Shown: one piece after another, positions 1 through 10,842 of the stretch
Layout: each line of letters begins with the position of its first letter
Numbering within the stretch: position 1 is the stretch's first letter
Position numbers and translations under genes: made by a program
The notes under the pieces: generated by a model
What the model was told of the DNA's origin: nothing
Databases searched by the model: none
Seen by the model: the letters and a program-made list of their open reading frames with translations, nothing else
NCBI GenBank assembly: GCA_963402885.1
Contig: OY727094.1
Location: 35,094,501 to 35,158,500 of the forward strand
Length of the DNA: 64,000 nucleotides
Source: Antedon bifida
Lineage: Eukaryota > Echinodermata > Crinoidea > Comatulida > Antedonidae
Reading direction: 5' to 3'

Positions 1-300
1 TTGGACGTGTAAAAATGAAGACAAACACATTTGCCAACTGAATTAAGTTTTCTCTTAACTCTGACGTATTCTTGAATGCTTGTTGTCTATCAGTAAGAAC
101 ATTCTTGCACTCATTCTAAAAAAGAAACCAGAAACGTAATAATATACAGCATGCAGTAGGCCTAGTTGCTGCTAAAATCAGAATGTGAAATGTCTATATC
201 AACTGGCCATTCTTCATTGTGCATTCACTATAATTTACATTTACAAATTGGTAAAAACAACATATAGTTGTTTCTTTACTCTGTATCCATGAGTGCTTAC

Positions 301-660
301 CTGTCAACAGCCATCTAGACGACAGTAGTTCTGTCTCTGTACATGGAGGTATATGTAGGTCTACATGGTCGTGGTGGAGGTATTATTATAATATAATAAC
401 TCTATGGTCTGTGTAGCAGCTGTTATCTTCACGTATTCAATTCAATTCAATTCAACTAAACATTTATTTCTTCCTTCAATAAAATTAGGTAATCATAACA
501 AATTCAAGTAGAATATAAAACATGTCAATTGATAAAATTGATAAAAAAAAAAAGTATACAGGTATCAAAAAAAAAAAGTATACAGGTATGTCACGCACTG
601 TCATCCTGCTGTGAGAAGAGGAGGAAAATTTAGATCAGACATTTCATGAGGTCATCTAGG
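301..660 (-). pseudogene. HELLS: HELLS motif-IV/V exon remnant (unit A)
   Basis: Minus-strand relic of the exon that encodes FSQM...LRN and NYCRLDGSM in the intact copy at 30709-30829. At 301-345 the minus strand reads N-Y-C-R-L-D-G and then a stop, followed by a GTAAG donor; matching pieces continue at about 410-435 and 595-655. The exon is degenerate and is split by the LINE tail insertion at about 436-592. It is a leftover of a second, partial HELLS copy and not expected to be coding. Confidence 0.6.
436..592 (-). mobile_element. 5'-truncated LINE tail insertion, unit A only
   Basis: Unit B reads straight through here (ATCTTCACGTATGTCACG, about 16715), whereas unit A carries about 155 extra bases. 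On the minus strand the insert ends with an AATAAA-type sequence followed by (TTGAA)n, the short-tandem tail typical of CR1/L2-like LINE 3' ends. A GTAT at both edges may be the target duplication. Its other end contains a tandem duplication of about 24 bp (poly-A followed by GTATACAGGTAT). Confidence 0.6.
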
Positions 661-1667
661 TAGGGCCAGGCCTAGATAGTAGTAGGCTACTAAACTAGGC
701 TAGTTCGAATTCACACTCCTCTCTGACTCTCCAGTTTTTGTGGGCTAGAAAAGGGAGAAAAGTGTGGTGGCTGGCTGCTGTGTGTTGGAGGGATAATTGA
801 TGAGTTCATAATTTTCACGTTAGTTAGGTGCCAGGCAGGCAGGCACCAGTAGAGTCTAGCGCAATACCAAATAAGAAACAAACTATAAACACCCAGCTTA
901 CCTAAGTTTTGTGTGTCTACTACAAACTACAAACGGCCTAGGCCTCCTACACCTTTTATATTAATTAATTATTATTCATAAAGGCCGCGCTGTGTGGATA
1001 CCAAACCATTAACCACCTGCTCTATAGAAACCAAAGAGCGCCTTCAACGGACAACATGAGACCGTACTAGTTTTTGAAAAATAATTTATTTTACCAATTT
1101 AATTTTTCCTCACTATGTCGATGTGTCAAAATATAACCCAATTCGTTTAATTTTTTTCTACCAGCATTAAATACAATACAACAATAATTGTTTTGTAATA
1201 TTGTCGGCAGTGAGATGCGATAATGCTGAGTCATCATGAGGACGGTACAAAGATGCATCAGCATAGCAAATAAAAACACTATAGCAAAAATATGTAAAAG
1301 GTATAAAAATGATGAATGCCGACTGGACAAAGAAAGACAATGGAAGAATATGAGAATTGTTTGAAGGTTTGCATGAGAAATCAAATGTTTATATAAAGTT
1401 TGCAGTACATCTCCAATTAGTTCTGAAATTAATGAATTGAGTTTCATCGACGTTTCAATCAATAGGCCTAATTTACTTTGATGATCGTCCTCTGAGAAAA
1501 CAAACTCCTCACTCCTAAGGACGATCATAATAGTTATCATATGGATGGGACGATAAAAACATATAATTGATCAAAACGTCAGTTATTTTTAGAAGCAAAC
1601 GTTTTATTTAAAAATTATATTACATATATTTATCCTCTTATACATTTAAACCGAGGGTTCTGTGTGT
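661..1667. other. Intergenic, no gene recognised (unit A)
   Basis: Shared with units B (about 16790-17760) and C (about 34500-39790, interrupted by two elements). It contains GGCCTA-rich stretches near 940 and one copy-variable TAGGCCTA at about 1462-1469. Open frames here are short, have no recognisable domain and are not conserved between copies. Confidence 0.6.
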
Positions 1668-1800
1668 TTTTCTAAAAATAGTTTCTGTGTAATTTTGAGT
1701 GAATAAGTATAGACTTCAGTAATCCTATTGTGCTTCTACAGAAAGACCTGCACTAAACCGTGGAACAGCTTTTGTGACGTCACGGCCAAAGTCAATAGCG
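1668..1800. repeat. Direct repeat with CRE-like core, left of LINE relic
   Basis: About 130 bp resembling 3925-4070 (both contain TTTCTAAAAATA, ACAGAAAGAC, CCGTGGAA and TTTGTGACGTCACGGCC). Each copy includes a perfect TGACGTCA palindrome (1775-1782 and 4046-4053). The pair flanks the LINE relic and also appears in unit B (about 17760-17895 and 20255-20405) and unit C (about 39790-39925 and 41800-41945). Confidence 0.55.
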
Positions 1801-2473
1801 GCATGTGAATGTGATATTAAAATTGACCTAAAACGGTGCAGTTGCTTCCAAATGAATATTGGAATAATTGATAGTTCTTTTGCAAATTATATTTGTATAA
1901 GTGTGTTTGAGTAAAATAATCAATATACCTACCAGAAAAATCACAAATTGCAATTTTAATATTAGTGTAAGTCGGACGGATACATTTGTTTGTTTGTTTT
2001 ATTCGGTACAATCAACATATTACCAAGGATTACCCTTAGATCTAGAAAAGCTTTCCAATGGGATCTTATAACAAAAACATAGAAACATTCACAAAAATAT
2101 AACAACCGTTCACAATACATCAGTCTGGCTATGCACATTACTAACATAAAGCTTTATAACCCGTTTATACTCATTAGGTGTTTTTATACCTTTTATGTTT
2201 GATGGAAGATTATTCCAATCTTTAATATAGTATGGTAATAAAATGTTTTCGAAGCTAACACTTTTATATTAGGAATTACAAAATGTTCATTAATTTCCTC
2301 GTACAGTACATTATGTTGTTGTTTAGAAATATTTGTAAAATTGTCTGCTAAAAAAGTGGAATCTACATCATGGTATATCTAATAGGCGTGGGCCTATAAT
2401 ACCTGAAGTCTATTTTTGAAATTTAACTCTGTTGTTTATGTTCAAATAACCAACAGCTTTTAGTTGTTCGTGC

Positions 2474-2588
2474 CAATGTGTGCCCTAGGGACAATGTGTG
2501 CCCTAGGGGCAATGTGTACCCTAGGGGAAATGTGTGCCCTAGGGGAAATGTGTGCCCTAGGGTCACTGTGCGCCCTAGGGGCAATGTC
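2474..2588 (-). repeat. 18-bp minisatellite inside the LINE RT frame (unit A)
   Basis: About six tandem copies of an 18-bp unit (GTGTGCCCTAGGGGCAAT). On the minus strand it encodes a six-residue repeat (APRAHI) lying exactly where LINE proteins carry a PRTHI-type motif, between FILDI and GHEQLKAVGY. The array therefore appears to have grown from coding sequence of the relic. Unit B has about 20 copies. Confidence 0.75.
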
Positions 2589-3263
2589 GAGAATAAACTG
2601 TACAATTTTGTTTAGGGTTACCTGGAGTTTATTTTGAAGGAATGACGTTATACCAGAATACCAGTCTGTATACACAGAGCATAAAAGTTACTACTAGCCT
2701 ACCTGTTGTACAGAAATTTCAATCTGGTGGTCGAATTTGCTTTTTTCATAATACATGTAAAGTATTCTTCATTTGAAATACAGTTATCAATTTGTAAACC
2801 AAGGTGCTTATGGAATCATGACTAAGGATATATCATTATAAAAGTGATTTTGAAATTCTCAATATTTTAAACTTTTCTTTCAACAAAATGCATTCTGTTT
2901 TTTGTGGGTGCATGGACAACTTATTTTGAACTACCACTTGTAACATAATTCCATACCATGACCTAGTTAATGTGAAATGATAATGGATCACGATGAGCCA
3001 CCAATAAGGCACTGTCATTGGCATATAATAATAGTTTGCAATCATTATCAATACAAATAGACATATCGATAATATAACAAATAAAAAGAAGCGGGCCTAA
3101 AATACTGCCCTGTGAGTACATTGTAATGTTGGGGTAAAGTGTTATCAATACAACGTCATGAGGTAATTTCCCGATTGATCGTAATCAAAACGGTACTGGA
3201 GTCTGGGTTTGGTCTACTAGCGTTCCTGCGCCTAACTCGTCATCCATTCATAGAAGCCTTGAT

Positions 3264-3286
3264 CAGGGAGGTATTATACCTCCCTG
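3264..3286. mobile_element. 23-bp perfect palindrome with 7-8 bp target duplication (unit A)
   Basis: CAGGGAGGTA, then TTA, then TACCTCCCTG, flanked by GCCTTGAT on the left and CCTTGAT on the right. Unit C has the unoccupied form (AGAAGCCTTGGTGAAG, about 41186). CAGGG ends and a 7-8 bp duplication are hAT-like. It could be an extremely short hAT MITE or an excision residue. Confidence 0.6.
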
Positions 3287-4109
3287 CCTTGATGAAGTAA
3301 GCCTACGTGGTGGTAACCATAGAACGGTCCCGAGATAACGACTATACTTCGGCTTTACAGTAGTCGATAGAAGATTGAAATATTGTTAGAGTAAAGTATA
3401 CGATGTTTGATTATGTGTAGATGTGTGACTTGTTCTTGTTCTATTATTCAAATGATGTTCCGCATATAGGAGATGAAGATAGTAGTTGGGTGTAATGATT
3501 TTGTATATCATTTAATTATCCTAGACTGTATATTATGCGATAAATATTACTTTATATATATTTTTTAAATATTTATTGTTATGATTATAATATTAATAAA
3601 AAGATATTTGTTAGTAAAAATTAAAAAGCTAAAAAAAAAAAAAAAAAATTAAAAATAAATAGATATAAGAGGTGTAAAATGATTAAATAAATTTAGAGTC
3701 AGTATATGAATTATTGCACAAATGTAGTTCAGATACCAGATCAGAAGCAATATTACAAAAATAGTTATTAAAATGATTAGATATAGTACAAATATTAAAA
3801 CAGTTAATGCCGTCTATATTTATACACAAATGTGAATTGTGTTTAAACCAATTCCCTTTAGGTGCTTCCATAACATTCATTTTGCAGTTTTTGAATATTA
3901 TTTAAAAAGATTTTAACTGGTAATTTTCTAAAAATACTTTATATGGAATTTTGAATTGAACATTTATAGACGTCGTACGACGACGATATAATCGTGTACA
4001 TTGATGTTTCAACAGAAAGACAGTTGGACCGTGGAAAAGTTTTTGTGACGTCACGGCCAAAGTCAATATAGCATACATATACCAGATTATGAATAATAAT
4101 TACACAGAA

Positions 4110-4485
4110 GTTGACGTCAAAGGGAGTGGCGCAGTTGGTGGTACAAATCGTCACATTTAACTGTATCGGTATATTGATAGTTCAGATACGAGATCCAGTT
4201 ACAGTCCAGTCTTAAGCTAATTTGTAAGTTTACACTAATTACACTAGTTGACGTCAAAGGGAGTGGCGCAGTTGCTGCTACAAATCGTCACATTTAACTG
4301 TATCGGTTTATATTGATAGTCCAGATACGAGATCCAGTTAAAGTCCAGTCTTAAGCCAATTGTAAGTTTGCACTAATTATACAGTAGTTGACGTCAAAGG
4401 GAGTGGCGCAGTTGCTGCTACAAATCGTCACATTTGACTGTATCGGTATATTGATCCAGTTACAGTCCTGTCTTAAGTTTACAAT
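4110..4485. repeat. Three 140-bp tandem repeats with TTGACGTCAA (unit A)
   Basis: Three copies starting at about 4110, 4247 and 4387 (spacing 137 and 140 bp). Each begins GTTGACGTCAAAGGGAGTGG and so carries the palindrome TTGACGTCAA, a CREB/ATF-like core. They lie 0.7-1.05 kb upstream of the NLR-A start codon. Unit B has three copies; unit C has one (about 41990-42120). A regulatory role is inferred from position only. Confidence 0.7.
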
Positions 4486-4758
4486 TTCAATTTAATTTGT
4501 TCGGAACATTTATTTGCAAAACAATAATATGAGAATGTAGGCATAATTTTGCTTCCATGGTTATTTGAAGTAGAGTGTGGGTTGTAGTAAATGTCTTGTT
4601 AATATCACTGAACGTACTATTCTGTGTACCACACATAGTCGTCAACAAACTTTCTCTGAGTAACAGAAGAATGCCATCACAATAAACAATATCATATTAT
4701 AAGATAATTATATACTTGTAATTTTGACTAATATTCCATTAATGTGTGAAGTTACTTT

Positions 4759-4943
4759 GTGTTCAGTTTGTCACTGATGGTCAACCTGTCCTGTCTAATC
4801 CTAAAGTACGCGTGTTACTCACACGTGTTCAGTTTGTCACTGATGGTCAACCTGTCCTGTCTAATCCTAAAGTACGCGTGTTACTCACGTGTTCAGTTTG
4901 TCACTGATGGTCAACCTGTCCTGTCTAATCCTAAAGTACGCGC
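4759..4943 (+). repeat. 64-bp tandem repeats with E-box, upstream of NLR-A
   Basis: Three copies of a 64-68 bp unit beginning GTGTTCAGTTTGTCACTGAT. The unit junctions create CACGTG E-boxes (4822-4827 and 4886-4891) next to TACGCGTG. The array ends about 215 bp before the NLR-A ATG, so it probably lies in the promoter or 5' leader. Unit B has four copies. The ORF that runs through it is a by-product of the repeat. Confidence 0.75.
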
Positions 4944-5157
4944 GGGTAGCAAGACATAAAGAACATTATATAAATTGCCCGGATGCTCCACACTTATTGA
5001 CTATAAACAAACTGCAGACAGTTCAATCATTGATCTTATCGTTACATTGAACTTAGTAGGCCTATATGAAACGATCAGATATATATTTAGATATATTTGT
5101 GAATTATGATCCGATTTAACACTTATTTTTCAGAATTGAAGACAGAAATTTAAAAAA

Positions 5158-5167
5158 ATGGCAACAG
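5158..5167 (+). CDS. NLR-A exon 1 (start codon exon)
   Basis: ATG GCA ACA G followed by a GTACAC donor. Joining this 10-nt segment to the exon at 5346 restores the frame as M-A-T-D-F-D-L-D. The same start, spacing and donor occur in NLR-B (21565-21574). A TTTTTCAG acceptor about 25 bases upstream suggests this exon also carries a short 5'UTR. With this start the complete model is 3033 nt, exactly 1011 codons including the stop. Confidence 0.65.
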
Positions 5168-5345
5168 GTACACTGATAATGTATTCACTTTTAAAGACTA
5201 CAATATTATAAACATATTAGTATAATAAGTACCGACATAAAAAAAGATTGGTCCGCTTTACATATATGATTATATACAGTAATCCTTGTGTTGCTATAAA
5301 TAATAATACACCTTTTTAAATTGTTCTGTTTCCACCATTTCATAG

Positions 5346-5846
5346 ATTTTGATCTGGATTTAGTACATTTTTCAACTTGGTATGATGAACGTAATCTCGT
5401 CACAAGGCTGAAAGTTTTGTACCAAGATTTGATTGCAGTAACGAACATAGACAGCGCCACCAAAACGATACATTTACTACAGGAATTAAGGACAAATGGA
5501 CGTTTAAGTTCAGAAAATCGTACATTGCTAGACGATACAATAAAAGTAACTGAACAGTTTGGTGTCATAGATCGTCTCAAACATTCTTTTCTTGAAGTTC
5601 AAGAAATTACTAAGTTCACTCGATATCGATTACAAATTGTAGCATTCGGAAATGGACTTAGACAGGCTGATGTGGACAGAATCGATGCATTGTACAATGG
5701 TAGTGCGTTAAAGAATTACAAAGATGCCTGGAGTATGATTCTGGATTTGGAAGAGAGACGAATAATCTGTGAAGAAAAAATTGAAGAATTCATTAGCAAT
5801 TTAAGACAAGTTGGACTGGAATCAAGAGTAACACTTCTGGCTGAAG
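5346..5846 (+). CDS. NLR-A exon 2: tandem death effector domains
   Basis: 501 nt between a TTTCATAG acceptor and a GAAG|GTAAGT donor. The product has two helical DED-like modules. The first spans about residues 12-80 (DERNLVTRLKVLYQDL to LLDDTIKVTEQFG, including a LLQELRTNGRLSSENRTLL segment). The second spans about 95-165 (FTRYRLQIVAFG to EEKIEEFISNLRQ). Tandem DEDs are known from caspase-8/FLIP and from invertebrate NLRs, where they recruit downstream partners by homotypic contact. DED assignment rests on pattern and length; a death-fold of another class is possible. The exon ends in phase 1, as do all introns of the gene. Confidence 0.7.
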
Positions 5847-5953
5847 GTAAGTTAGTGCGAAAAGCTAAAGAAACATTAATTAATTTTTAAAGAATTACCA
5901 GTATAGAATATCATTGTAGCCTAAATTCATGTTTTTCCTGTCATTTATTACAG

Positions 5954-6366
5954 GGCAAGTGGCGACCAGACGTAGTAATGAAGATCAGGGAATGCGAAAA
6001 AGATTTAAATCAGAAACAGGTCAGTTACTAATAATGAACCGTATAATTTTGCTCCCAATCGGTAGTTATTTAGGTAAAATAATAATAATTGTCTTTAATT
6101 TGTTTTTCGTATTATTATTATTTGATTATTACAGGACGAGTGGCGACTTGTAGTAATAATGAAGAACAAGGAATGCGAAAAAGATTTAAATCAGAAACAG
6201 GTCAGTTACTAATAATGAACCGTATAATTTTGCTCCCCATCGGTAGTTTTTTAGGTAAAATAAGTATTTCATTTTGTTTCTTATTATTCTGTTATTAAAA
6301 TAGGGCAAGTGGCAACCAGTAGTAATGAAGGACAAGGAATGCCAAAAGAGGATAAATCAGAAACAG
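5954..6366 (+). CDS. NLR-A exons 3-5: three tandem micro-exons
   Basis: Exons 5954-6019 (66 nt), 6135-6200 (66 nt) and 6304-6366 (63 nt). Each lies between CAG or TAG acceptors and CAG|GTCAG or CAG|GTTAG donors, each is phase 1 and a multiple of three. They encode near-identical basic linker repeats of 21-22 residues (such as GQVATRRSNEDQGMRKRFKS). Flanking intron sequence is duplicated too (CCGTATAATTTTGCTCC), so the exons arose by recent tandem duplication of about 170-180 bp. Any of them can be skipped without breaking the frame. The linker joins the DEDs to the NACHT exon. Confidence 0.75.
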
Positions 6367-8160
6367 GTTAGTTGCATTCAGAATAATAATACAGTATTTA
6401 AACAAAATCCTTTTTGATGTTTAATTCCAATCCTGACCCACACAGAGAACGATATAATAATTAAGAAGCTTCATTGTTTTAAAAACGATATGTTGTTAAC
6501 ATCATAATAAGTAAGACTCGTATTACACATATTCTTATTCTTTGAGATCCAATAAGCTTAATTCTAATCCGCATTACAAAGTTTGTTTACTGAATACAAA
6601 TAAAAATAGGTCTTCTAAAAAGTTAGATTTCAGAGTAGGCCCTAAATAATATGTTTTATCAATTTAGATGAATTAAAAATTGTGTTTGCCGCCCTCTATA
6701 TTTCCGCCTGCGCTACAATTCAAAGAAAAACCGAAAGTTGCAACAATAACTTCATTAACCATAAAGTGTGTGATTAAAGTTTCTGATACTGGCGAAAAAA
6801 TAAACAACAATAATATATATATATACATTGGCAAATTTGAAGGTGTATACTTGGCCTCGTACTACATTTCTGTAACAATCAAACATTCTTAAAGCATTAC
6901 AAATATGAGATAAGTAGTAGTAATTAGTACGGTCTATTTTTTTAAATTTTTAATTCATTTATATGTAATTTTACTTTCTATGGACCAGAGATTCCAAGAT
7001 AAGAGATTGAATGAATGATAAAATCACATCGTCTTACTTTAATTTTGCTCATTTAATAATAGTTAATTTGATAAAATGTCTTCGTAAAACAATTGATGAG
7101 ATTTTGTAATCAAATTCAAAAATAGTAATTCACCGTAATATTTCATGTACTGTAGTTACAATCATCTTAGTTCAAATAACATTGTTAAAATTAATGCTAT
7201 ATTCTGTTTGCCGCCTTCTATAATCCCTTTTATTTTCATGGATACAGCATTAAGGCCTATAAATGCACAATTGTGTATGCCAATTGGCATAAAATTGAGG
7301 ATAATCATAAATAAATGTGATTATGACGTAGATAATTGTTAATTCAGTTTCAATCATAAACATCTTACGTAACCTTTTAACCTAATAATAATTATAAATA
7401 AAAAACATGTCACACGCAGTGGTGGTGTATTCTCTTTTCACGAAAAACCAAAGAATAGAATACGTAAAATCAATACATTTAATATTGCAAACGCGTGTTT
7501 ACAACAGCAGCTCCCCGATATTACCAGTTAGTTTTAATTTAGGATAAATGACAAGGTTTTAAATTAAATTATTTGTACACGAGTGCATGATTTCAATTTT
7601 GAATAAAAGAAAATTTATTTACAGTTTTAACTTTTCCTATTAAAATTAATTGTCAACACTATCACTTTGAACGCAATTTATATTATTTCTGTTATTTGTT
7701 ATTGCTTTCGTATTAAGAAAAAAAGTTGTACTGAGATGCCTAAAAAGTCTTTAATTTGTTATACTAGTAGTATTTGTAATACTTTTTTATTTCACCTACA
7801 AAAAAGTGAATACATGCGTGTTACAAAGCTAATGTCGTAAAAGTGAATGTATAAAAATCAGCTTTCATCATCAATGACCACATTAGCACGTCACATTAGG
7901 TTTTACCATAATATAAGCGGTGGATTGCTCTACATTGAAACGGTTGTTACAATATGCTGGCGACCACCAGTCGTTCAACCGAGTTTTCTTTCTGATTGAT
8001 AATAAATTGTGTTTGTCGCCCTCTATATTATTTACTCGGTTACTACTTCGGCGCGGCTCCAGTACTACCTATTGTATTACAGTATTAGAAATTGCAAGGC
8101 TCTTATTAAATTAAATTTAATTTACTAAATATTGTTTTTGCCATTTTTCTTCGCATCTAG
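6367..8160 (+). other. NLR-A long intron
   Basis: 1794-bp intron between the last micro-exon and the NACHT exon. It starts GTTAG and ends TCTTCGCATCTAG. No additional coding exon was found; ORFs at 6680-6892, 7145-7342 and 7920-8114 are short, low complexity and lack matching splice phase. It contains three copies of a TTTGCCGCCCTCTATA-like motif (about 6687, 7208 and 8014). Confidence 0.7.
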
Positions 8161-10487
8161 ACAAAATTGAAGAATATCTGGTTCAAAGACAAAGGGAATT
8201 GTGTATTCAGGCCAGTATATTTACACCAGCAACAATGCGTGATAGATACAGTGTTGACATTTCGCAGATGTTCACTGATTTGGAACTACGCAAAGAAGCT
8301 AAAAAGAATAATGGAAACAAACCAACAACATTAACAGAAGTGGTAGATGTTATCAGTTCCACACCTGGATGTAGAGCTCTTATAGATGGCGAGGGTGGGA
8401 TAGGTAAAACTACCTTATTAAGGCATTTATCATACAACTGGGCTACGGCTACTCAATCAATTAAATCATTTGAAGGTAAAATTGTATTTCTTTTAAGTGT
8501 ACGGGATTTAGATAAAGATGAAAACATCTTTGATTTATTTGTAAAGCAAATTGATATGACAGATTTCAATTTAGATACAGATCTCCCAAATGATCCACGA
8601 TTAATTAAGAAATTCATAAAGAAACATGACGATAAAGTTGTACTGCTACTAGATGGGTTAGATGAATTAAGGTTTAATAATCCAAGCGTACTTAGTCTTT
8701 TCAAAAAGAACAACTTAAAAAACAGTACTGTGATACTTACTTCACGATCAGAAAACATAGATGAATTCGTAAAAACATGTGACGTACATGTAAGAGTTAA
8801 TGGGTTTAACAACGAGAGCATAGGAAAGTATATTGACAAACATTTTGATTATTTTGAAAAACAACAATTGGGAAAATCCCTTAGACAAGAGTTAGATATT
8901 GACACTTATGAGTCGTCGTCGGAGGAGGAGGATTGCAAACATCCTGAAGCGTATGCAATGTGCAAAAACCCGATGCTACTTCTTTCACTCTGTATATTGT
9001 GGGAAGATAATCAAAGTCTCCCCGAAGATAAATCTGACCTATTTAAAGAACTATTTCGTAGTATTTTAAATCAGTTCAACAAACGAGAAAACATAACAAA
9101 GATTTCTGATTTTGAAAAAACACCAGTGAAGTATGTAAATGCTATGATTTTATTAGGGAAATTTATGTATGATAGCTTAAAAGTAAACCAACTTTCAATA
9201 AACAAAACAGATTTGACTGAACATTCGAACAAAGATATGGTTGATATGGCCTTAAAACTCGGGTTTGTTTATGAAGAAGCACCAACTTCAAAATCTAAAT
9301 TTAATAAAATTTTTATGCCTCCTCACAAGTTGATAGTAGAGTCATTGGTGGGATTTTACTTGTGCAAATTTGGTGAAAAGGATGGTATGGAGAATGAGTG
9401 CTCAGATGTACGAACATTACTTACACCATTGGATGATGATGAGTGGGAGGTGATAGGAGAGAGTGAGCATTTATACAGAGCGAGAGAGTTTGCAATTGGT
9501 TTCCTTGGTGATAAAGCTGGCGATTTCCTCAAGCACTGGGTTACAGATCGTTTGTCAACATATCGCTATCTGCCGAGAAATGTAAACTTTGTTAAAAAAC
9601 AACATAGAGATGCTGTGGTAAATGAATTAATTAATTACATGACAAGCAAAGATTTAGAAATAAATAATCATTTGGATGATATATCTACCTCTATAAGAAT
9701 GTTTATTGATCACATTAGTCCAGGTGTACAATGTGATGGGCATTTTATACGTCTAATTATGCAATTGTATTGTATGCAATATGATGGTGATAGTGTCCGT
9801 GACTTTTGTAGTAAGATGGCATTGGAGCAAAAGGGAAGAGTTATTGCACATATTTTAGGCATTGAAGCTAAATGTTACTATGTTAGGATTCGGAATCTAT
9901 CACGTGATGTATTTCATGACTTTGTATCAGAATGTTCTCTCAAACAAGTTCAATTACCATTAGAATATCTCGATATCTCTGGTAATAACCTTCACAACAT
10001 TGATGTTAATTCAATGTCTTCATTTCTCATTATGTCTCCTAAGCTGGGGTGGCTTGACATGATGGATTGCAATCTATCAGGTGACGTCATCAATCACTTG
10101 GGTACAGAATGTTCTCTCAAACAAGTTCAATTAGCATTAGAATATCTCTCTATCTCTGGTAATAACCTTCACAACATTGATATTAATTCAATGTCTTCAT
10201 TACTCATTATGTGTCCTAAGCTGTGGCAGCTTGGCATGAGGGATTGCAATCTATCAGGTGACGTCATCGATCACTTGGGTAGCAAGCAAGTTCAATTAGC
10301 ATTAGATACTCTTGATATCTCTGGTAATAACTTTCACAACATTGATGTTAATTCAATGTCTTCATTTCTCCATATGTGTCCTGAGCTGAGGTACCTTTAC
10401 ATGAATGATTGCAATCTATCAGGTGACGTCATCAATCACGTGGCTGAAGAGTGTTCAAAGAGAAATATTATATTTAATCATAGTTAG
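8161..10487 (+). CDS. NLR-A exon 6: NACHT NTPase and leucine-rich repeats
   Basis: One large exon from a CATCTAG acceptor to TAG; the first codon is completed by the G of the previous exon (SET|DKIEEYLVQR). It encodes a NACHT domain: Walker A GEGGIGKTT (8388-8414), Walker B with the NACHT-type acidic extension LLLDGLDEL, the sensor segment VILTSRSEN, and an NPMLLLSLCILWED helical region. A winged-helix-like part (MPPHKLIVESLVGFYL) follows. The C-terminus has three tandem LRR modules of about 55-58 residues (LDISGNNLHNIDVNSMSSF type), against one in NLR-B and NLR-C. The predicted full protein is 1010 residues, a cytoplasmic pattern-recognition receptor by family analogy. No disabling mutation was seen. 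The gene converges on HELLS-A. Confidence 0.9.
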
Positions 10488-10721
10488 TTTTCACTGATAA
10501 CGTATGTTACTTCTACTATATAACAAACACATTTTTAAATCTCGCAGCAAGCAGGTGTCAATTTTTAATATCGCAAATAATTGTATTTCTAACATTAAAT
10601 TTGTATTCAATATAAATACGACCTTTTTAACATAAATCGTATAGTAGATTAAATCAATATGATAATCTAAAACATTAGCTTTTATAAAATGTTTTTAAAC
10701 ATTTTATTTTGACATACTTAC
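10488..10721 (+). other. NLR-A 3' flank
   Basis: Probable 3'UTR and downstream sequence, strongly conserved in units B and C (AACGTATGTTACTTCTACTA). No gene recognised. Confidence 0.5.
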
Positions 10722-10842
10722 CTACCTTCATCGACGGAGCGCGCGCGCGTACTTCTGCCACACGCGGCACACTAGCAACGCAAGTAATAATTATTAACAG
10801 CTGTAGCATGGAGATAAACAAGAATGTTTGTTTCTTATTCAT
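10722..10842 (-). CDS. Putative signal-peptide exon (unit A, damaged)
   Basis: The minus strand reads MNKKQTFLFISMLQ and then a hydrophobic LLIIITCVASV, a classic secretion signal, followed by a GTAAGT donor at 10722. Relative to units B and C, a small insertion in the CGCGCG tract shifts the frame before the donor, so this copy is probably inactive. No second exon was identified; any downstream exon on this strand would lie antisense to NLR-A. Confidence 0.45.

Larger units (their letters stand above)
1830..3900 (-). pseudogene. Decayed non-LTR retrotransposon (RT) relic, unit A
   Basis: Minus-strand fragments lie in the order expected for a LINE reverse transcriptase. ISNHFNNYFCNIASDL (from about 3880 down) is the linker ahead of RT. 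QGSILGPLLF and a degenerate YANDS in place of YADD lie at about 3148-2963. NKLSMHPQKTE comes next, then LQVTLNKIVQFILDI (about 2675) and the C-terminal IKDWNNLPSNIKG at about 2200. Stops and frameshifts break the frame throughout. The endonuclease part is absent. The relic is shared by all three units, so it predates the amplification. Confidence 0.75.

Noticed and set aside
1091..1540. 149-aa minus-strand ORF
   Set aside because: Not conserved as an open frame in units B and C, low complexity, no recognisable domain.
5206..5580. 124-aa minus-strand ORF, and its counterpart at 21613-21993
   Set aside because: Antisense shadow of the DED exon.
6680..7342. Possible extra NLR exons in the long intron
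   Set aside because: No acceptor/donor pair with phase-1 symmetry around these frames, and the 1011-codon model closes without them.
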